The notes beneath the pieces are model-generated. The model was not told where the DNA came from and made no database searches. It was given only the letters and a program-made list of their open reading frames with translations. The translations under genes and the position numbers were made by a program. This document shows positions 7,198 to 11,343 of a stretch of 11,343 nucleotides of DNA, piece after piece (positions within the stretch are counted from its first letter, which is position 1; each line of letters starts with the position of its first letter). Source of the DNA: Rubrivivax sp. (GTDB lineage Bacteria > Pseudomonadota > Gammaproteobacteria > Burkholderiales > Burkholderiaceae_C); NCBI GenBank assembly GCA_016719535.1, contig JADJYX010000016.1:1-11343 (forward strand), given 5' to 3'.

Positions 7198-8176
7198 CCA
7201 CGGCCCGGCCTGGCGCGCGGCGGTGCACGCCGTCGCAGCGCTGTTGCTGGCCGCGGCCGGTGCGGCGGCCCAGGCGGCACCGGCACCGGTATCGGCACCC
7301 GCACTGAAGCTGGACTGCCCGGCGCAGGTGCCGCCGCAGGAGCCCTTCGACTGCCGCGTCAGCGCCAGCGTGGCCGGTGCGGCCGGCGGCATCACGGTCG
7401 AATTGCCGCCGCGGCTGATGCGCGTGGCCGAACCCGCGGGCTGGTCCTTCGACGTGGCCGCGCGCCGCTGGACGGGGCCGGCACCGGCCGCGGCCACGCT
7501 GACGCTCATCGCCGACACCCACGCCCGCGGCGGCGCGCACACGCTGGCTGCACGATTCGTGGTCCCGGGCCAGCCAGCGGTGGATGCCGCGGCCACCGTC
7601 GGCGTCGGCGGCGCCGACGTGATCGACCTCGGCGTGGTCACGCTGCCGCTGCCGCCCTGGGTCTTCACCGCCGTGTGGCTGCTGGCGATGGCCGCCCTGG
7701 TGGGCGTGGCCCGTCAGCGCGACCTGCGCCGCGCCGGCCATGCGCCGCGCGCCTGGCCCTGGGCGCTGGGCGTGGCCGTGCTGGCGACTCTGGCACTGCC
7801 CACCGTGACGGCGCTGGTGGACCAGGTGCGTGCGCGCACGGTCTACGAGCGGGCCGTGTGCGAGGTGCTGGACCACGCCGGGTCGCCCGCGCCGGGGCAG
7901 CCCGACGACGTCTGGCCGATGGCGGCGCTGCGCATCACCGCCGACGGCGAGACCTGGGTCAGCACCGGCTTCGAGCCGCGCACCGCGATCTACCGCGCAT
8001 CGGCGGCCGACGACCACCTGCGCTTTCCGCGCGGCAGCCGCCCGGCCTGCTGGGTCGACCCCGCGCGGCCGGAGCGCGTGATCCTGCGCCTGGCGCCGCT
8101 GGCGGCGCTGTTCGTCGGGCCCGCGGTGCTGGCGGCGCTGGGCGTGCTGGGCGTGGGGCTGCGACGGGTCTGGTGA
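7187..8176 (+). CDS. Uncharacterised exported membrane protein, DUF3592-like C-terminal part
   Basis: I do not recognise this 329-aa protein as a characterised family. It starts at a GTG inside the end of radA (11-base overlap). A signal peptide ends around AAAQA (residues 26-30). A beta-rich periplasmic part of about 120 residues follows, with two cysteines (C44 in LDCP, C56 in FDCRV) that could form a disulfide. TM segments lie at about 157-176, 189-211 and 302-325. Between the last two, a second extracytoplasmic loop of about 90 residues contains VYERAVCEVLDH, MAALRITADGETW and CWVDPARPERVIL. This arrangement, two helices flanking a loop that ends in a DPxxPERxxL motif, resembles DUF3592-type proteins; that is inference. 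The overlap suggests translational coupling to radA. Its function is unknown. Confidence 0.75.
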   Translation: MASDHGPAWRAAVHAVAALLLAAAGAAAQAAPAPVSAPALKLDCPAQVPPQEPFDCRVSASVAGAAGGITVELPPRLMRVAEPAGWSFDVAARRWTGPAPAAATLTLIADTHARGGAHTLAARFVVPGQPAVDAAATVGVGGADVIDLGVVTLPLPPWVFTAVWLLAMAALVGVARQRDLRRAGHAPRAWPWALGVAVLATLALPTVTALVDQVRARTVYERAVCEVLDHAGSPAPGQPDDVWPMAALRITADGETWVSTGFEPRTAIYRASAADDHLRFPRGSRPACWVDPARPERVILRLAPLAALFVGPAVLAALGVLGVGLRRVW

Positions 8177-8205
8177 AGCCGTCCGCAAGGGTCACAGCGG
8201 CCTCG

Positions 8206-8964
8206 TCAGCCGCCGCGGCGCTCGCGCCAGGTCTCGCGCAGCCCGTAGATCACGCGTCGCAGTTCGTTGCCCAGCCGCCAGCGGTGCGCCGACAGCCGCC
8301 GGTGCCAGGCGAACTTGCGCGACGCACCGCCGGTGGCGATGGTGGTGGCGATGGCCTCGTCGTGGATGCAGGGCGTGGGCGTCACCAGGCGCACCTGCAG
8401 CCCGAAGGTCCAGCCCTGGTCGAAGACATGGTCGTAGGGCAGCGTCATCGGCAGGATGTGCGACAGATAGGATTCGGCGGCGCGGCGGTTGATCAGGTAG
8501 GCCGACGACCCGGTGCAGCGGCTGAGCATCACCGCGAGGTGGTGGCCGGGCGCCAGTTCGAGATAGGGCTGCGGCGTGCCCGAGTGCACCGCCGAGAGCT
8601 TGACCATGTCCCAGCGCGACGGGTGGGCCAGCAGCCCCTGCAGCACCGGCACCAGCGCCGGCGTCAGCAGCACGTCGTCCTCCAGGACCAGCGCGAAGCG
8701 GTGCGCCGAAGCCAGCAGCGCACGCATCACCGCCACGTGCGACAGGTAACATCCCAGCTCGCCCAGCGCCGGCTCCATGCCGTGCCGGCGGCGGTAGGTG
8801 GCGCTGTCGAGCAGGCGCTGCTGTTCGTCGGCCGGCAGATCACGCCCGTAGACGGCGCTCAGGCGGGTCCAATCCAGGCCCGTGGACGCCAGTTGGCCGG
8901 CGATGCGCTGCAGCCGTTCACGGTCCCTGTCGAGGTTGATCACCCATGTGTGCAAGCCATCCAT
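8206..8964 (-). CDS. Glycosyltransferase family 25 (LPS/LOS-type)
   Basis: Family-25 glycosyltransferases add sugars, typically galactose, to lipooligosaccharide at the cytoplasmic face of the inner membrane. The 252-aa protein opens with VINLDRDRERLQRI, the family's N-terminal signature. It has the conserved LGELGCYLSHVAVMRALL segment and the acidic FALVLEDDVLL motif (metal/nucleotide-sugar site), then SSAYLINRRAAESYL and a C-terminal DHVFDQGW...CIHDE region. Length is typical. I chose the ATG at 8964 because the family motif begins at once; in-frame ATGs at 8973 and 8994 are alternatives, but 8994 would overlap the divergent small gene. No other polysaccharide gene is nearby, so acceptor and donor sugar cannot be inferred. 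It converges on the membrane-protein gene ending at 8176 with a 29-base gap. Confidence 0.85.
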   Translation of the reverse strand: MDGLHTWVINLDRDRERLQRIAGQLASTGLDWTRLSAVYGRDLPADEQQRLLDSATYRRRHGMEPALGELGCYLSHVAVMRALLASAHRFALVLEDDVLLTPALVPVLQGLLAHPSRWDMVKLSAVHSGTPQPYLELAPGHHLAVMLSRCTGSSAYLINRRAAESYLSHILPMTLPYDHVFDQGWTFGLQVRLVTPTPCIHDEAIATTIATGGASRKFAWHRRLSAHRWRLGNELRRVIYGLRETWRERRGG

Positions 8965-8992
8965 CGGCCGCATTGTCGGGCCGGAATTCCGC

Positions 8993-9382
8993 ATGAACCC
9001 GGTCCTGGGCTGGGGCCTGGCCGTGGTCGCGGTGGCCGCGGGTTATGTCGGCTACGGCTGGCCGGGCGTGCTGCTGGCCGTCACCGTGATCGTCTTCTGG
9101 CTGCTGCTGCAGTTCAGCCGTGCGCCTGCGCGTCGCGCCGGCCGCGGCCGGGGGCTCGATCGGCAACGCCGTCGGCGTCGGCTGCACGCCCGGCTGCGCA
9201 CCGGCATGCGCTTGCTGGACATCCTGCCGCTGACGCTGGCCCTGGGCCAGAAGGTGGCCGACAGGCCCGAGACCTTCGTCTGGACCGACCGCCCGGCGAC
9301 CGCGTGCGCGTGGACTGCGGGGTGGCCGCCGCGCATTCGCGCTCGAGCGGGCGCCGGCGCCGGGACGCCGCCGGCGCCCTAA
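8993..9382 (+). CDS. Small hypothetical membrane protein, reading frame probably damaged
   Basis: The N-terminus MNPVLGWGLAVVAVAAGYVGY, followed by LLAVTVIVFWLLLQFSRA, predicts two membrane helices and matches what I remember of a small conserved hypothetical in Burkholderiales; the function is unknown. After residue 44 the frame yields a run of Arg (9125-9180), whereas another frame reads LRVAPAAAGGSIGNAVGVG. The original frame then resumes with LHARLRTGMRLLDILPLTLALGQKVADRPETFVWTD. That pattern fits one extra base near 9125 and one missing near 9170-9182. Beyond about 9290 the frame again looks unnatural, and other frames give GDRVRVDC and FALERAPAPG. The annotated stop at 9382 is therefore doubtful. 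It is divergent from the glycosyltransferase and lies upstream of ilvE. Confidence 0.55.
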   Translation: MNPVLGWGLAVVAVAAGYVGYGWPGVLLAVTVIVFWLLLQFSRAPARRAGRGRGLDRQRRRRRLHARLRTGMRLLDILPLTLALGQKVADRPETFVWTDRPATACAWTAGWPPRIRARAGAGAGTPPAP

Positions 9383-9416
9383 AATCAACCTCCTTTGCAC
9401 TCTTCCCGAGGAATCC
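9380..9416 (+). promoter_or_regulatory. Candidate ilvE -10 element and ribosome site
   Basis: TAAAAT at 9380-9385 in an otherwise GC-rich setting is a plausible -10 hexamer; no convincing -35 is seen about 17 bases upstream. GAGGAA at 9408-9413 is a good ribosome site. It lies only 3 bases from the ATG at 9417 but 9 bases from the in-frame ATG at 9423, so the second ATG may be the start in use. Confidence 0.4.
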
Positions 9417-10340
9417 ATGTCGATGTCCGACCGAGACGGCAAGATCTGGATGGATGGTCAGATGGTGGATTGGCGCGACGCCAAGATCCACGTGCTGACG
9501 CACACGCTTCACTACGGCTGCGGCGCTTTCGAGGGCGTGCGCGCCTACAACACGGCGGGCGGGACGGCGATCTTTCGCCTGCGCGAGCATACCGAGAGGC
9601 TCTTCAACAGCGCCAAGATCCTGCGCATGAAGATTCCGTTCTCGATCGAGCAGGTGATGCAGGCGCAGTGCGACGTGGTGCGCGCCAACAAGCTCGAGAG
9701 CTGCTACCTGCGCCCGCTGACCTGGATCGGCTCCGAGAAGCTCGGCGTCAGCCCCCGGGGCAACAAGATCCACCTGATGGTTGCCGCCTGGCCCTGGGGC
9801 GCCTACCTCGGCGAGGAGGGCATGAAGCGCGGCATCCGGGTCAAGATCAGCAGTTACACGCGCCATCACGTCAACATCACGATGACGCAGGCCAAGACGG
9901 TGAGCAACTACACCAATTCGATCCTCGCCAACATGGAGGTCACCGACGACGGCTACGACGAGGCCATGCTGCTCGACGCGTCGGGCTTCGTCAGCGAGGG
10001 CGCGGGCGAGAACCTGTTCATCGTCAAGAACGGCGTGGTCTACACGCCGGACCTCTCGGCCGGCGCCCTGAACGGCATCACGCGCAACACGATTTTCGCG
10101 ATCTGCGGCGACCTCGGGCTCAAGCTCGTGGAAAAGCGCATCACGCGCGACGAGGTCTACATCTGCGACGAGGCCTTCTTCACCGGCACCGCGGCCGAGG
10201 TCACGCCGATCCGCGAGCTCGACCGCATCGAGCTCGGCAACGGCGCGCGCGGCCCCGTCACCGAGGGTATCCAGAGCGCCTTCTTCGACATCGTCAACGG
10301 CCGCAACCCGAAGTACACCGAGTGGCTGACCAAGGTCTGA
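9417..10340 (+). CDS. ilvE: Branched-chain amino acid aminotransferase
   Basis: IlvE is the cytoplasmic PLP enzyme (fold type IV, class IV aminotransferase) that performs the last step of isoleucine, leucine and valine synthesis using glutamate. The 307-aa protein has the usual length. Signatures visible are HVLTHTLHYGCGAFEGVRAY (28-44), R100-containing YLRPLTWIG, the PLP lysine K160 in QAKTVSNYTNS, the cofactor-binding E194 in SEGAGENLF, NGITRNTI (219-226) and FFTGTAAEVTPIREL (254-268). These match the E. coli enzyme closely. The start could be the ATG at 9417 or the one at 9423, which has better ribosome-site spacing; the difference is two residues. A zf-CHCC gene follows 11 bases after the stop, so the pair is probably co-transcribed. 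Confidence 0.96.
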   Translation: MSMSDRDGKIWMDGQMVDWRDAKIHVLTHTLHYGCGAFEGVRAYNTAGGTAIFRLREHTERLFNSAKILRMKIPFSIEQVMQAQCDVVRANKLESCYLRPLTWIGSEKLGVSPRGNKIHLMVAAWPWGAYLGEEGMKRGIRVKISSYTRHHVNITMTQAKTVSNYTNSILANMEVTDDGYDEAMLLDASGFVSEGAGENLFIVKNGVVYTPDLSAGALNGITRNTIFAICGDLGLKLVEKRITRDEVYICDEAFFTGTAAEVTPIRELDRIELGNGARGPVTEGIQSAFFDIVNGRNPKYTEWLTKV

Positions 10341-10351
10341 CCGCACCCGCC

Positions 10352-10573
10352 ATGACCGAGAGTCCCAAGTCAAGTCGTCGAACTGCCCGCCAGGACCTGC
10401 ACGGCCCGGGCGTCGTGGTCTGCCCAAACCCGAAGATGGCCCTGTGGAGCGGCCACCCGCGCGTGTTCATCGACGTCGCGAGCGAGGGCGAGGGCCAGTG
10501 CCCCTATTGCGGCACGGTCTACCGCCTCAAGGCCGGAGAGAAGGTCCACGCCGCATTGAGCCGGTCCGCCTGA
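10352..10573 (+). CDS. Zinc-finger (zf-CHCC) domain protein
   Basis: This 73-aa cytoplasmic protein carries the CHCC zinc-binding domain: C24 in VVVCPNPK, H35 in LWSGHPRVF, and C50/C53 in GQCPYCGTVYRL. This is the pattern shared with the mitochondrial complex I accessory subunit NDUFS6 and with many small proteobacterial proteins. Its role in bacteria is not established. The domain fills most of the protein, with a basic Ser/Arg-rich N-terminus. It begins 11 bases after ilvE; ilvE followed by this gene is an arrangement I recall from other Burkholderiales. The frame is intact. Confidence 0.9.
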   Translation: MTESPKSSRRTARQDLHGPGVVVCPNPKMALWSGHPRVFIDVASEGEGQCPYCGTVYRLKAGEKVHAALSRSA

Positions 10574-10593
10574 GCCGGGTGAAGCCGCCCGGC
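10574..10593 (+). terminator. Small GC hairpin after the zf-CHCC gene
   Basis: GCCGGG (10574-10579) pairs with CCCGGC (10588-10593) across an 8-base loop, right after the stop codon. There is no T-tract and another gene starts a few bases later, so it is more likely an attenuating or chance structure than a full terminator. Confidence 0.2.
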
Positions 10594-10600
10594 CGCGCTG

Positions 10601-10960
10601 GTGGCCTGCGCCGACGATGTCGAAGCGCAGTTCTGCGAGGCGCCGCAGCAGGGCGACCTGGCGCGGTTGATGGCCGTCTGGGGCGACGACGACGAGGTCG
10701 TCTGCGTGCACCCCGGGCGGTATGCGCGTGGTGGGCGGTGCGGCCATCCGCGCCAGCTTCGAGGCCCTCTTCGCCAGGGCGGCGTGCCCGCGGTGCCCGA
10801 GCAGGTGCATCGCCTGCAGGCCCTGGGGCTGGCGGTGCACCACCTGGTGGAGCGTGCAGCTGCCCACGGCCCCGGGCGGGGGCATGCCTACGTGCTCGTC
10901 ACCAACGTCTATGTCCAGACGGCGCAGGGCTGGCGCATGGTCGCCCACCATGCCAGCCCC
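10601..10960 (+). pseudogene. NTF2/SnoaL-like (DUF4440-type) protein, frameshifted
   Basis: Piecing frames together gives a small single-domain protein of the nuclear transport factor 2 / SnoaL-like fold, for which no specific activity can be stated. Segments in order are DDVEAQFCEAPQQGDLARLM and AVWGDDDEVVCVHPG, then in a second frame GGMRVVGGAAIRASFEALFA, then back in the first frame QGGVPAVPEQVHRLQALGLAVHH and TNVYVQTAQGWRMVAHHASP. The first break is in the G run at 10715-10717 (one extra base), the second at 10774-10775 (one missing C, giving FAQGGVP). They cancel, so the first and last parts share a frame. The start is probably the GTG at 10601, because an in-frame TGA lies just upstream. 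The true end is unclear: no stop follows in frame, and a further indel near 10958-11020 is likely. The coordinates mark the recognisable domain. Confidence 0.65.
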
Positions 10961-11043
10961 CGGTCGACCCGAGCCGCCGCCGGCCCGTGCAGGAGTGGCC
11001 GTCGACGCTTCATCGACGCGGGGGCGCCTGGTCCCTGCCGGCA

Positions 11044-11343
11044 CCGGCCTGGCTGCCCGGCGGCCTTAACCTGCAGACCTCTGGGCCGGCACTGTTCGCG
11101 CGTCGCCCGGCGGGCGCCGCGCATCGAAGGCCACGCCCGACGGCGACTTCATCGATGTCGACCTCGCCGCTGCCGCGCCGGGCGCACTGGCGCTGGTGCT
11201 CTTCCATGGCCTGGAAGGCCCTTCGCTGGCCAGCCACTATGCGGGGCAGGCTTTCAGCGCCGAGGCGGCGGCACGCGGCTGGTCGTTCGCGATCCCGCAT
11301 TTCCGCGGCTGCTCGGGCGAGCTCAACCACGCGCCGCGCGCCT
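11044..11343 (+). pseudogene. YheT-like alpha/beta-fold hydrolase, N-terminal part, frameshifted and cut by the window edge
   Basis: The recognisable N-terminal part of a YheT-family alpha/beta hydrolase begins with PAPAWLPGG (11041 onward), then NLQT and PALFARRPAG in one frame. After a frame change at about 11110-11130 the other frame reads ATPDGDFIDVDLAAAAPG, then LVLFHGLEGPSLASHY (oxyanion-region FHGLEG motif) and FAIPHFRGCSGELNHAPRA at the right edge. The nucleophile serine and the rest of the enzyme lie outside the window, so the reaction is unknown; family members are presumed esterases. The N-terminus also differs from the expected WLPGGNLQTIWPALF by a small insertion and a local 2-base swap in frame, again looking like indels. 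The start codon is not resolved; a GTG at 10987 in the first frame is one option. Confidence 0.65.

Noticed and set aside
5782..8188. Long minus-strand frames opposite radA and the exported membrane protein
   Set aside because: They are repetitive Ala/Arg/Gly sequence with no domain, while the opposite strand has clear RadA motifs.
7675..9498. 607-codon plus-strand frame running across the glycosyltransferase and into ilvE
   Set aside because: It crosses three genes in other frames, carries no domain, and matches composition expected by chance in GC-rich DNA.
9114..10427. 437-codon minus-strand frame opposite ilvE
   Set aside because: It is antisense to an unambiguous aminotransferase with intact catalytic residues, and has no recognisable features of its own.

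Overview
The window is very GC-rich, densely packed chromosomal DNA. The gene content and order (lplT divergent from alr, then a YeaQ-like protein, arfB and radA; ilvE followed by a zf-CHCC protein, an NTF2-like protein and a YheT-type hydrolase) fit a betaproteobacterium of the order Burkholderiales, most like the Rubrivivax/Leptothrix/Ideonella group. That placement rests on remembered protein similarity and synteny, not on a search. I see no rRNA, tRNA, CRISPR array, insertion sequence, phage gene or integration site.

Layout. Bases 1-161 hold nothing I can assign. From 162 to 2314 two minus-strand genes form a short operon: lplT (lysophospholipid transporter) and then an EamA/DMT-family permease. 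Divergent from lplT, the plus strand carries alr (alanine racemase), a GlsB/YeaQ/YmgE-type membrane protein and arfB (ribosome rescue hydrolase), 2430-4223. Converging on arfB is a minus-strand pair of fasciclin (FAS1) proteins, 4290-5714: a two-domain lipoprotein and a single-domain exported protein. An AT-rich divergent control region (about 5715-5878) separates them from radA on the plus strand. RadA overlaps a gene for an uncharacterised three-TM exported protein (7187-8176). A minus-strand family-25 glycosyltransferase (8206-8964) follows, divergent from a small membrane protein (8993-9382). The last block on the plus strand is ilvE, a zf-CHCC zinc-binding protein, an NTF2/SnoaL-like protein and the start of a YheT-like alpha/beta hydrolase that runs off the right edge. 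The longest gap without a gene is about 164 bases.

The genes are mostly housekeeping: phospholipid recycling, D-alanine supply for peptidoglycan, translation rescue, recombination/repair, and branched-chain amino acid synthesis. The FAS1 pair, the glycosyltransferase and the exported membrane protein are the envelope-associated accessory part.

The most striking property is that at least five genes (EamA permease, radA, the small protein at 8993, the NTF2-like gene, the yheT-like gene) contain apparent 1-2 base frameshifts. Several sit in short G/C runs, and three of these genes have opposite shifts that cancel in length. The simplest explanation is residual indel error in the assembly, not gene decay. 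I did not find a convincing novel biological system here.
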